DNA from: CAIQPV01 sp963719855
GTDB lineage: Bacteria > Pseudomonadota > Gammaproteobacteria > Burkholderiales > Gallionellaceae
Direction of reading: 5' to 3'
Length of the DNA stretch: 64,000 nucleotides
NCBI GenBank assembly: GCA_963719855.1
Contig: CAVRDK010000001.1
Coordinates: 310,001-374,000 of the forward strand
Shown here piece after piece: positions 10,601 through 19,079 of this stretch. The position numbers and the translations under genes are program-made. Within the stretch, counting starts at the first letter, position 1. Every line of letters begins with the position of its first letter. The notes under the pieces were generated by a model. The model was not told the DNA's origin. It searched no databases and saw only the letters and a program-made list of their open reading frames with translations.

Positions 10601-11119
10601 AGGGCGGCAGATGCTGCGGCCAGGCTTTCCAATCTGATCACCGAATATGCGTCCGCTCGACTTTCCTCTTCCATTATTTCTGAGGTTATCGAAACCTACC
10701 AGCAACGCTATCAAGGCCCTCTGTTGGCCCGCGCCTCTGAGCTATTTGCGACTATCACCGGCGGACGTTTCGCCAAAGTTGCGACGGATTTCGATGAAGA
10801 TATGACAATCCTTGTTGGCGTTCGCGCCAATGGCAAGCGTGAAACTGTGGGCAATCTGAGTTCTGGAACCCGTGATCAGCTTTTTCTGGCATTACGCTTG
10901 GCCGCAATTGAAAGCCACGTTGGTAATCAGGAGCCAATGCCAGTTGTGGTGGACGACATTGTGATTAATTTTGACGACGCATCGGCGAGCGCAACTTTCA
11001 AAGTGCTGGCGGAATTGTCCAAGAAGACGCAGGTCTTGTTTTTTACGCACCACGAACATTTGCTGGAAAGGGCGGCGAGTGCGATTGGTGCTGAATCATT
11101 TATGGCTCACAAGTTATAG
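7628..11119 (+). CDS. SbcC/YhaN-like SMC-family ATPase
   Basis: The 1163-residue product has an N-terminal Walker A (YGPNEAGKTTISRA, residues about 34-47) and a long, charged, heptad-rich middle typical of antiparallel coiled coils. The C-terminal ABC half has the signature LSSGTRDQLFLALR and Walker B VVVDDIVINFDD followed by a D-loop and FFTHHEHL. This is the layout of YhaN and SbcC, which gate DNA ends to their phosphoesterase partner. The partner gene overlaps it upstream. No zinc-hook CxxC was noticed in the middle, unlike SbcC/Rad50, which favours the YhaN-like branch. The operon appears to end here, with 83 nt before the next gene. Confidence 0.88.
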   Translation: MRIAQLDLKAFGHFTDRRIAFDAGTDFHIAYGPNEAGKTTISRALKAALFGVPERTTDNHLHANPNLRVGVVLELSNSEWLAAMRRKARKNSLIKYDPLTGEELGEAIPDEVLTAWMGGLTEGLYTSMFGLDHDELVAGGKALSEGKGELGQSLFEAGAGLSSVRALRERLAKEADDLFRPRASSSAIHKVLEQYSEARKEAKATQTKPAEWESLRNVTEEARAAYDAARSQQEVLQREARRLERLAAVLPDVASRSLALERLAILGEVTKLFPDASSQRMKAETQLRQAEQTGRDAADNMARLQTELDAIELPQTILDESGSIESLYFTLETFRAARDAAVSAMGRIEQADSQLDFLLSAIGESRQDNLRSLIPSATLRARVQSLVTKGATLQAEMNAATRQTATTKNELAELNAELSDLGLQDVPASVADAISVFEAQGNSESKAEELTRQAANMEAGLVREATKLADRTMESLVSMGVPLAAELQHFRSAREELETRKQLLRDKIEGIENDIATVNGELEGLMQQGEVPTAEHLAEQRGLRESLWQKIRSKVFPAPNERQMEEHLPTAAEYEFSVQAADVTADSRFADAARVSQHSELVKRQAQMRNTIELERTRLETVGRETNELKLQWQALIDKYGLPSIGVAEMTDWLNKRELFLQRYQAYVDVKHQASMADERTLMMRASLSLAMSEAGLPACGENETLAQVIGRARSFVDHANKAAASQKLLARKKNSAEKKLADADEQTDESRKLLEEWKVSWSESMQAIRLTSDAVGEEANARLGQFEDFEDALDIHDTARNELTATQATVTRVEEEAARLCDAIQYDRANRSADAVAETLYERLTEGKMLAQRRKSLEERIKEAGKASTQAEQTILQANQELANLKLAAGCETIAELIDAENQSAEYLKLESEIDAVEERLVTASALPLKELLAQAAGQDLALVKASLERTVGDLHACTPQVEERHGKLIEAEAALGKVDGDAVAADAEQRAADAAARLSNLITEYASARLSSSIISEVIETYQQRYQGPLLARASELFATITGGRFAKVATDFDEDMTILVGVRANGKRETVGNLSSGTRDQLFLALRLAAIESHVGNQEPMPVVVDDIVINFDDASASATFKVLAELSKKTQVLFFTHHEHLLERAASAIGAESFMAHKL

Positions 11120-11202
11120 AATTGCATCTACTGTTTAATCATGGAATCCAACGGATTAAGCCGTGATCGGTCAGAAGCAGCAGAATCTAAGGGGGCTAGG
11201 CA

Positions 11203-13233
11203 TTGTTCATATCGAAAATAAAGATTGAGAATTTCCGCCTCTTCGGCTCCGGCGACCTTGCATTCGTCCTCTATCTAAACTCGGGGCTTACCGCTCTGGT
11301 TGGCGAGAACGACGCTGGCAAGACAGCAGTTATTGATGCCCTTCGCCTTGTACTAGGAACTAGAGATCAAGAGTATCTACGGCTTGAACCGGCGGACTTT
11401 CATCAGCCGCCAGATGGTGGAAACCGCGCGGCACAGATAATGATCTGTTGCACGTTTGAAGGTCTTACAGCCCAAGATCGAGGGGCATTTGCCGAGTATC
11501 TGACTTATCGTACAACCGGAGCTGTCACCGAGACTGTCCTGCAAGTTACCTGGATTGCAAAAAGGGATGAAAAAGAAGGGGCCACGCGCCGCTACCTTCC
11601 AATCGAGTGGCGCTCCGGCTCTGAGGGCGATGGGCCGCATCTCGACCCAGGCGCAAAATTCCTGCTTATGGCGACGTATCTGCGTCCATTGAGGGATGCG
11701 GAGCGATCCATGTCCGCTGGTCGCGGTTCCCGACTTTCGCAGATTCTTCAACACACCAACGAAATCAAGAATAAAGGTGAGCCATTCAAGAAGTCAGAAA
11801 ATCCCACGCCTGATCCAACAAAACTGAGCGTGCTTGGCCTTGGGGACTACGCCAACTATCTGCTCGGAGAGAGCGATGGGATCAAGAACACACGCAAAAA
11901 GCTTAACACCGACTATCTCTCTCCTCTTTCCTTCAGCGGAGACCCGCTGGATGCCAGAATATCCGTTAGTGGAAGTTCTGATGACAGCACACGCCTGCGG
12001 CAGCTTCTCGAAAAACTGGAAGTTAGCCTGAGCGCAACAGGTCTGACTGACGAGAACCACCGTCGTGGACTCGGATCGAACAATCTACTTTTTATGGCGT
12101 GCGAATTGCTACTGCTGGCAACAGAGGAGGAAGGATTTCCGCTGCTGCTCATTGAGGAGCCGGAAGCTCATCTTCATCCTCAACGCCAGTTGCGACTCAT
12201 GGGGTTCCTGCAGGATCAAGCCAACATACAACGCGCAGATGGCCAGCAGATTCAAATAATTGTTACGACGCACAGCCCAAACCTTGCGTCCGATATCAAA
12301 CTCGATAACCTTGTGCTCATGCGTGATGGCAAGGCTTTCTCGATGGCCCGTGAAATGACAAAGCTTGAATCTGCTGACTACAGCTTTCTCAAGCGGTTCC
12401 TCGATGTCACGAAAGCGAATCTCTTCTTCGCAAGAGGTGTCGTCATCGTTGAAGGTGATGCAGAAAACATCCTTCTACCGACGCTCGGACGTTTAATCGG
12501 ACGCGATCTTCGCGAGCATGGTGTATCAATAGTCAATGTCGGCGGTGTTGGCCTTTGCCGGTACGCTAATATTTTTCAACGTGCTGACTCTGTCAAGGAT
12601 GGTGAGTTGAAAATCCCGGTGGCATGCATCACTGACATGGACGTGATGCCCGACTGCGCCCCTTGGATTATCGGCAAGCTCAAGAAGGATGAGACTATCC
12701 CCAAGCTCAGCGAGTCAACAAGGAGGTGGCGTGTTAAACAGGATTTTCCGGGGGATGACCTGGCTACCCGTCGCGATGCCATCGAAGCAAAGGCCAGCGG
12801 CCAGCGGGTCAAATCGTTTGTCGCTGGTGAATGGACGCTTGAGTATGACCTCGCATTCTTTGGACTTGGGGAAGAGGTCTGGATTGCCGCACACCTCGCC
12901 GCGAAAGACGAGAAGATCCATACGGGGGCAACATCAGTAGAGACGGAATCTGTTTCAGCATGTGCCTCATACTCGGAGTTGGCAACAAAGGGGTTGTCCA
13001 AGGAAGAGCTCGCGTCCCATGTCTACGCAAAGATCACAGGCAACGACGTATCTAAGTCTATTGCAGCACAGTACCTCGCTGAAATCCTGGAGGCTAAATT
13101 TCGAAAGAATGAGCTAAACGCCCATGCCCTTCGCAGTAAGCTGCCACTTTATCTGGTTCAAGCAATTGCCTATGTAACTAGCTCGTTTGATGAAGAGGGT
13201 TTGGAGAACATCCGTGACGCAACAAATGCCTAA
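11203..13233 (+). CDS. OLD-family ATPase/TOPRIM nuclease (Gabija GajA-like)
   Basis: The 676-residue protein opens with an ABC-type ATPase: IENFRLFG, then Walker A LVGENDAGKTAVIDAL. It continues with LLIEEPEAHLHPQRQ (Walker B/signature region) and VTTHSPNLASDI. A TOPRIM domain follows, with VVIVEGDAENILLPTL (glutamate) and CITDMDVMPD (DxD). This order defines OLD nucleases; paired with an adjacent UvrD helicase it resembles class 2 OLD and the Gabija GajA protein. The start is TTG at 11203, with a G-rich Shine-Dalgarno about 8 nt before it. Its 3' end overlaps the next gene. It is longer than canonical GajA (about 580 residues), so this is a Gabija-like rather than certain Gabija system. Confidence 0.85.
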   Translation: MFISKIKIENFRLFGSGDLAFVLYLNSGLTALVGENDAGKTAVIDALRLVLGTRDQEYLRLEPADFHQPPDGGNRAAQIMICCTFEGLTAQDRGAFAEYLTYRTTGAVTETVLQVTWIAKRDEKEGATRRYLPIEWRSGSEGDGPHLDPGAKFLLMATYLRPLRDAERSMSAGRGSRLSQILQHTNEIKNKGEPFKKSENPTPDPTKLSVLGLGDYANYLLGESDGIKNTRKKLNTDYLSPLSFSGDPLDARISVSGSSDDSTRLRQLLEKLEVSLSATGLTDENHRRGLGSNNLLFMACELLLLATEEEGFPLLLIEEPEAHLHPQRQLRLMGFLQDQANIQRADGQQIQIIVTTHSPNLASDIKLDNLVLMRDGKAFSMAREMTKLESADYSFLKRFLDVTKANLFFARGVVIVEGDAENILLPTLGRLIGRDLREHGVSIVNVGGVGLCRYANIFQRADSVKDGELKIPVACITDMDVMPDCAPWIIGKLKKDETIPKLSESTRRWRVKQDFPGDDLATRRDAIEAKASGQRVKSFVAGEWTLEYDLAFFGLGEEVWIAAHLAAKDEKIHTGATSVETESVSACASYSELATKGLSKEELASHVYAKITGNDVSKSIAAQYLAEILEAKFRKNELNAHALRSKLPLYLVQAIAYVTSSFDEEGLENIRDATNA

Positions 13234-15223
13234 AGCACCGATGTTTCAGCCGCCGACTGCCGAAGCGGCAGATATCGCATGGGTTTGTGGTGTGATGGGT
13301 CTTCCGCAGACGGCGTTTACTGGGGTAGATGGAACTGATCCGCGCCTTGCCGTGCTTAGGTCAACGGAATCGCTAGACATAGAGGCGTGTCCTGGAAGCG
13401 GCAAGACGACGCTCCTTGTTGCAAAACTGGCAATCCTTGCCAACAAGTGGTCTCATCAGCGGCAAGGGATTTGCGTGATCTCGCATACCAACGCTGCGCG
13501 AAATGAGATCGAGACAAAGCTCAGCTCCTGTTCAGCTGGAACGGCTCTTCTACGCTATCCACATTTTGTCGGCACCATTCATTCTTTCGTTAATGAGTTT
13601 CTCGCGATTCCATGGCTTAGATCGCAGGGGCAGCCCATCAAAGCGATAGATACCGAGATTGCGCTCAACGTGCGCTGGAGCAAGGTGCCGTATAAGACCA
13701 GAAGCTATCTTGAAAAGAAGAATCTCGACAAATACTGCCTCACCTACGACCGTGCTGATTTTGGAGGTGGTGATAAAAACTCATTGGGTGAACATACGGA
13801 CACCTACAAAGTTCTTCTGAAAATCTGCGAAGAAACGAGCAGGAGCGGCTACTTCTGTTATGACGAGATGTTCGTGTGGGCTGGTCAGCTCCTCGACTCA
13901 GACCCGAACATTCTTGATGCTATCCGTCTTCGGTTCCCCCTCGTTTTCGTTGATGAAGTTCAAGACAACAGTGAGCTACAATCCGCTTTCCTTCATCGGG
14001 TATTCTGCGCGGGACAAAGTCCGGTGACCCGCCAGCGTTTTGGCGATTCCAATCAGGCGATCTATCAGCATGCAGGGCAAAGCGGAGCAAAGACGGATCC
14101 ATTCCCCAGTACCGTGAAGACGGATTTGCCACACAGCTTCCGCTTCGGACAAGGTATCGCCGATCTTGCAAACCCGCTGGGTGTCGTGCCGCAAGGATTG
14201 GTAGGCCGTGGCCCACTTCAGAAAAATGTCACGGTCAAAAGCAGGTCGAGTGTGCTTTTTCTCTTCGATGATCAGACCATCCTTTCTGTTCTTCCTGAGT
14301 ACGCAAATTACCTGCTAACTACGTTTTCTGCTGATGAACTGGCGGCGGGACTCTACACGGCTGTTGCGGGTGTTCACAAATCCGACAAGGCTGACAAAGC
14401 TCCTCGTTTTCTCGGGCACTATGCCCCAACATATAATCCTGCCATCAGTAGCAAGGGGGCGAGTCCGGAGACGTTCATCCATTACGTCCTGTCCGGTCGG
14501 TGCGAGATGGCCGACCAAGTAGACGTATATCCAATCGTCTCAAAGACTGGAGCTGCCATTCTGCGATTGGCGCAGATCGCTGGAGCAGACTTATCATTTG
14601 CGCGCCGCAAAAGTTCTCATCGCTACATTCTGGAGTTATTAGAAGAAAAACCCGAGCTACATCAATCGTATGTAAGGCTTATTGACCGTCTCATCCGCGA
14701 TGGCGGTGAGATAACCCCGGCGTACTGGAACGACGAATGCAAATTCTGCGTCACGGCAGTTGCAGCTGCAATCGCAGGCAAACCAGCCACATCGAGCGAA
14801 TGCGCCAAGTTCCTTGAATGGGTGCCGCCAGCGGTGACCGCCGCGCAGGTTCCCGAAACGCCAGAGAACGTGTACCGCTATCCGCCAGAGGCACCAAAGG
14901 TCAACATTCGGCTGGGTTCTATTCACTCAGTGAAGGGGGAGACTCATACGGCGACACTTGTGTTGGAATCCTATTTTCACGACCATCATTTACAAGAACT
15001 AAAGCCTTGGCTGCTTGGTATTAAGACTGGCGGCACAGGACAAAAAGTGAGAATGAGCGGGCGGCTCAAACTCCACTACGTTGCCATGACTCGTCCATCC
15101 CACCTCCTTTGCCTTGCGATGCGACGAGACTCTCTTGATGATGCCGAGATGGCAACTCTCGCGGCGCGTGGCTGGCATATTATCGATTGTACTGGTGCAA
15201 GCAGCACGGCTAATGTTAGTTGA
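13214..15223 (+). CDS. UvrD-like helicase, partner of the OLD nuclease (GajB-like)
   Basis: The protein carries the superfamily 1 helicase motifs: Walker A EACPGSGKTTLLVAKL, motif Ia SHTNAARNEI, Walker B VFVDEVQDN, motif III RFGDSNQAIYQHAG, motif V GSIHSVKGETH and motif VI HYVAMTRPSHL. I chose the GTG at 13214 because GGAG lies about 8 nt before it. An earlier ATG at 13187 would give a long overlap, and an ATG at 13226 is also possible. It overlaps the OLD gene by about 20 nt. Helicase next to OLD nuclease is the Gabija arrangement, in which the helicase senses or processes DNA ends and supports the nuclease. At about 670 residues it is larger than typical GajB. Confidence 0.83.
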   Translation: MTQQMPKAPMFQPPTAEAADIAWVCGVMGLPQTAFTGVDGTDPRLAVLRSTESLDIEACPGSGKTTLLVAKLAILANKWSHQRQGICVISHTNAARNEIETKLSSCSAGTALLRYPHFVGTIHSFVNEFLAIPWLRSQGQPIKAIDTEIALNVRWSKVPYKTRSYLEKKNLDKYCLTYDRADFGGGDKNSLGEHTDTYKVLLKICEETSRSGYFCYDEMFVWAGQLLDSDPNILDAIRLRFPLVFVDEVQDNSELQSAFLHRVFCAGQSPVTRQRFGDSNQAIYQHAGQSGAKTDPFPSTVKTDLPHSFRFGQGIADLANPLGVVPQGLVGRGPLQKNVTVKSRSSVLFLFDDQTILSVLPEYANYLLTTFSADELAAGLYTAVAGVHKSDKADKAPRFLGHYAPTYNPAISSKGASPETFIHYVLSGRCEMADQVDVYPIVSKTGAAILRLAQIAGADLSFARRKSSHRYILELLEEKPELHQSYVRLIDRLIRDGGEITPAYWNDECKFCVTAVAAAIAGKPATSSECAKFLEWVPPAVTAAQVPETPENVYRYPPEAPKVNIRLGSIHSVKGETHTATLVLESYFHDHHLQELKPWLLGIKTGGTGQKVRMSGRLKLHYVAMTRPSHLLCLAMRRDSLDDAEMATLAARGWHIIDCTGASSTANVS

Positions 15224-15297
15224 GTACATATCTGGTACGGCGTAAGAAGCAATGATTCTGGCAAATATTTCGCATTTTGTGACAGTAGATTAACTCT

Positions 15298-18200
15298 ATG
15301 GAAGACCGAGAAAAACAAATACCAGCACCGAAATCCTGGATAACTTTCGAGGATCTGTGCCATTGCCTCTTCAAGGCAATATGGGGCGATCCGTTTGCCC
15401 AAAAGAATGGCAGGTCAGGTCAGCCTCAATACGGTGTCGATATCTTCGGTTCTCCGGGGGGTAATTACGCAATCTATCAGGGTGTCCAGTGCAAGGGGAA
15501 GGATACGCAATACGGCGCTAAGCCGAGTGTCAAAGAGCTTGAATGTGAAATCTCCAAGGCCGAGCGCTTCGAGCCAAGCCTGCAGCACTGGATATTTGCA
15601 ACGACAGCTCCCGTCGATGGTGCTTTGCAAGAGGCAGCGCGGAATATTTCTGCCGCGCGCAAGAAAAAAGGACGATTTACTGTAAGCGTGTTCGGCTGGG
15701 GACAAATTGAGAGCCTGTTGTGCGAGAAGAAGGAAGTGTTGCAAGCCTTCTACCCTGAATATGGTTCCGACTTTGCCAAACTCCTTGAGGGCGTGCAGGC
15801 GATGCCTCACGGTTCGGAAATCCGTGAACTTCTGGATATGGCCAAGCAAACGCAAGATGTTTCTGCCCGCTTGTGTCTTGCACAGCCTACTTGGCAGCCA
15901 GTTGAGTTTGGCGAAGGCCGAGACTTAGGCCCGGCGCTAATGGGACGACCGCTCGGACCTGAAGACGCTGCTGCCTGCCCAAAATTGCAGGAGTCCGATG
16001 CAGCGGTCGCTGAATTACAACGAGCTTTCTCGGTTCGGATCGTGGGTGAGCCTGGAGCAGGAAAGTCGCTGTGCGCTTATCAGGCGGCGAAGCAATTTGC
16101 CGAATTGGGCTGGCACATCGTTCGCCTAAGCGATCCGCGTGCCGACGTTATTAACCTTCGGCTCCCCGATATTCACCACAAAACACTTTTTCTCGTAGAC
16201 GATGCCCATCTGACCAAACCCTCCGTACTCCAAACCGCTGAGGAGGCTGCTGGTCCGAACCGGCTATTGCTCTCGACACACAATGCTGTCGAACATGATG
16301 CCTCGTTCCGTGGCTCAATCATCATAGATGCCAAGCGCGCAGTTCGGACTATTGCCGAAGCGCTTAGAAGCACACGTGATCGGACTCTCGAGGTCGTGCG
16401 CCGCATGGACAACCAGGTCGGTGACCAACTGCACGATACCGCCGTGGAAGATCGGATCAATCAGGCTGAACAGGAAGCCCAGCTCCCTTGGCAGTTTTGC
16501 TTCATCCTCGCTGGTGGTTGGCGTCGAGCAAAGTCGGCAGCGGACACAGCGCGTGCTGGTGGCGCCGACATTGCACTGGCTGGTGCGGCTATCCACCAGC
16601 TCGCATCCAGAGATGCGCGCCCGAGCCTTGCAGAGTTAATAGCACTTCTGAAGTGTGCCAACCTGGATGTGGCTCAAGTGCAGCGAGCTGTTGAACTGCT
16701 GATTCGTCAACGTCTGCTCATTGGCTCGCACGACCTGAGATGTCCTCACCAGAAGTTTGCCGCCGTCGTGCTCGCGCAAATTCTGAAGGCGCAAAACACG
16801 GAAGGCCGTGAAAGCGTAGGCAGAATGCTGCAGCAGGTGATTGCAGATGTTGTTTTCCCTATTGCGGGCCTGCGGCTCCTACTTCATGAACTCTCCTTTG
16901 CGGGTGAAGGGCGGCAGTTTACATACTTGATTCCAGAACAGGCCTGTAAAGCCTCTTGTCGAGAGGTGCTGGCGAGCGTCCGATCCCGAGGAGATAACTT
17001 TCGCCAGCCTACTTCTGAGTGAACTCGGCGCGTATGGTCAAAGCTGGCCGCAGGTGCTGCTGATAGGTCACGAAGAGACCGTCGCTAGTTGGATATCCGC
17101 CCCTCTTGAACCGAGCGGTTATGGGTTGGCTAGGCTACTTCATGCCGTTCACAACAAAGACCAAGAGCTCGCCTCAGCTATAGTGAACGCAACGGATCCG
17201 CGCGCCGTCGCAGAGGCAATCTCCGCAGTGACACCGAAGACGGCCTATCATCTCGGCGAACTCATCTCTGCATTGAAAGCTGGTCAAGATACCCCTTGGA
17301 GTCGAGCCTTTCTATCGTGCATTGACCGGCAAAAGATGATTGGTTTCGCTGCGGAATGGCCTGCGTCTGAGCCAGCCTGGGCCTTTGCGAATTTCTGTAA
17401 AGCGATAGCCTGGCCCGACGAGATTCTGGCTCTGGATATGGTTGAGAAGTTTGTCCCTATTGCACAGAAACTACTCGCCGATGATCCAATTCCCGCGTTT
17501 CGAGACCTCGACGACATTGCTTGGCACGTGCTGCGCATGTTTGATCCGCTAGGCATCTACGTGGGGCGGCTGGCACCGAAGCCCCGACAACGCGAACTAG
17601 CAGCTAAGTTACTGCAGGCAATTAGGCCATCGCGGCTTGCCGCCCAGCTTTCAGTCAGCAGGATTCGTGAATTTCAGCACACCTCCTTTCTTCTTGCCTT
17701 CATGGCGCGAGCGGTGCCCGCCAAATTTCGCTCGACGGTTGCGCTCATGGACTGGACGCGTATCGCAGAGACAATCGGCCCAAATTGGCGGAATCTACCG
17801 CACGAAGCCGAAGTCTTGATTGGTGTTGCATATGGTGCGAAGCCTTCACGCAAAATGCTCGCTGAGCTAATCAGCGCCAATCTTTATCGGATCGAAGCTT
17901 TTCCGCCCAGGCTCGTTATGGTGGCACCCACTGCGGCATACCAACACGTGGCGCAAGGTAGACAAATCCGCCTGACTCAACATGACCATGTGGACTGGCG
18001 TTTCGGGACAGGAGTAGTGTCCTACTTTGCTAACGACTACCCTGACCTTCTGGAGTTTGTTTTGGCACCATCAGAAGCTGGGACTGGGCGCGTACTCTCG
18101 AATGCACATCCAAGTTGGTTTAACGAGGCGGCGGACTACATTAGTGTGATTGCTGGAGTTGCGCCACAGAGTCTCCAGCGTATTCTCGACTCCGTAGATG

Positions 18201-18376
18201 TGACGGGTGCTGAGAAAGGCTGGGCTGCAGCGCTTGCTCATGGATGTGGCCCCCGAAAGACAGCGGCTTTGCTCGTGCAATCAAGCCTCGGACGTACTGA
18301 TGAATTGGGAGCCTTAGCGCAGCGGCTTCGCGCACGGTTTCCGAAATCATCAAATCCTGCCGTTGACAGAAAATGA
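15298..18376 (+). pseudogene. Mrr-like nuclease domain plus P-loop NTPase (Avs/STAND-like), frameshifted at 16980-16981
   Basis: Residues about 1-150 resemble the Mrr-type PD-(D/E)XK fold: FEDLCHCLF, then GVDIFG and VQCKGKDTQYG (the D...xCK catalytic pair), then HWIFATTAPVD. A P-loop NTPase follows with VGEPGAGKSLCAYQ (about residue 250) and Walker B LFLVDDAHL (about 297), then a helical C-terminal region. The frame breaks at 16980-16981. Removing one C joins LASV to DPEEITFASLL, and the second frame continues to 18376, giving about 1025 residues. Nuclease + NTPase + helical repeats is the layout of STAND-type phage sensors. The same layout recurs in the gene at 19078, but the two are not obvious copies of each other. 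Exact family not recognised. Confidence 0.7.
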
Positions 18377-18551
18377 TAAAAGCGATGATCTTTTGCGCCA
18401 CTCGTTCGCAGATCATGGATTTGAAGCCGTGGCTTACACAGATTTCGGTTATCCACGAGTGAAAGTACCCATGTTTACAAGCAAGTATATCTCGAATATC
18501 AGTTTCACAATCCGGCCAACCAGTGTTGCAGAAGGATTGTCGGCTTCACTT

Positions 18552-18720
18552 AGCGCGAAAGACACCCCAGTGCACCGGCTGGCTCTGCAGATGCTGGTTA
18601 TGTACCGCTGGATCATCTGCCGAATATCTACAGGTAAACATGACAGCGCCTTTCTCGGACTCTCAATCATTGCTTGGTAAACATCGTCACAAGCACATTC
18701 ACGGCATTCGTTGCCGCGCG
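18552..18720. repeat. Diverged copy of the region upstream of repA (left copy)
   Basis: This stretch aligns with 24364-24532 over its whole length with roughly four of five bases identical by eye, including the shared blocks TATGTACCGCTGGAT, ATCTACAGGTAAACATG and CCTTTCTCGGAC. The divergence shows the duplication is old, or that the second copy was acquired from a related replicon. On either side, 18377-18551 contains no gene I can support; it does hold TTATCCACG (18449-18457), one mismatch from a DnaA box. Confidence 0.7.
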
Positions 18721-18721
18721 G

Positions 18722-19005
18722 TGCCTCACAGCGATCCCGTGGTTCCATTTTTCGAATGCACTAGCGGTGCTGTATCGCTGTCGACCATCGCTAACCCAAG
18801 AATCGGTCTCCAGTTCGGCACAGTCCCCAGGCTTCTCTTGGCGTGTATATGCACGGAAGCGGTGAAGACAAAGTCCCCGTTGCTCGGTCTGGGTAAAAGC
18901 CAGAACGAGTTACCGCGCAAGCTTGGGATGGGGACGGATGGCCGGGATTGCCAGCGGCCTCGCTCAATCATTGAAGCTAATCTCGTCAATGTTGTACATC
19001 AATTG
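18722..19005 (+). pseudogene. repA: Truncated repA fragment
   Basis: Translation gives SDPVVPFFECTSGAVSLS, then GTVPRLLLACICTEAVKT, then LGKSQNELPRKLGM, closely matching the N-terminal part of the intact RepA at 24658-25563. Relative to that copy, 258 nt (24533-24790, including the likely start) are missing between the upstream repeat and this fragment. Similarity fades near 19005, before the 18-bp inverted repeat. Two-thirds of the C-terminal coding region are absent, so it cannot make an initiator. It marks a past recombination at repA. Confidence 0.75.
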
Positions 19006-19061
19006 TCCATCAGTTGACTTGCCGATTCCACATTAAACGAGTAGCTTTCCGCTTATTTTTA

Positions 19062-19079
19062 ATGATAACTCGGAATTAT
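19062..19079 (+). repeat. 18-bp inverted repeat, left copy (IR-L)
   Basis: ATGATAACTCGGAATTAT here is the exact reverse complement of 23331-23348. Its inner 15 bases are themselves a near-palindrome (12 of 15 positions symmetric). It overlaps the first two bases of the ATG at 19078. It could be a recombinase crossover site or a shared operator. Confidence 0.85.
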
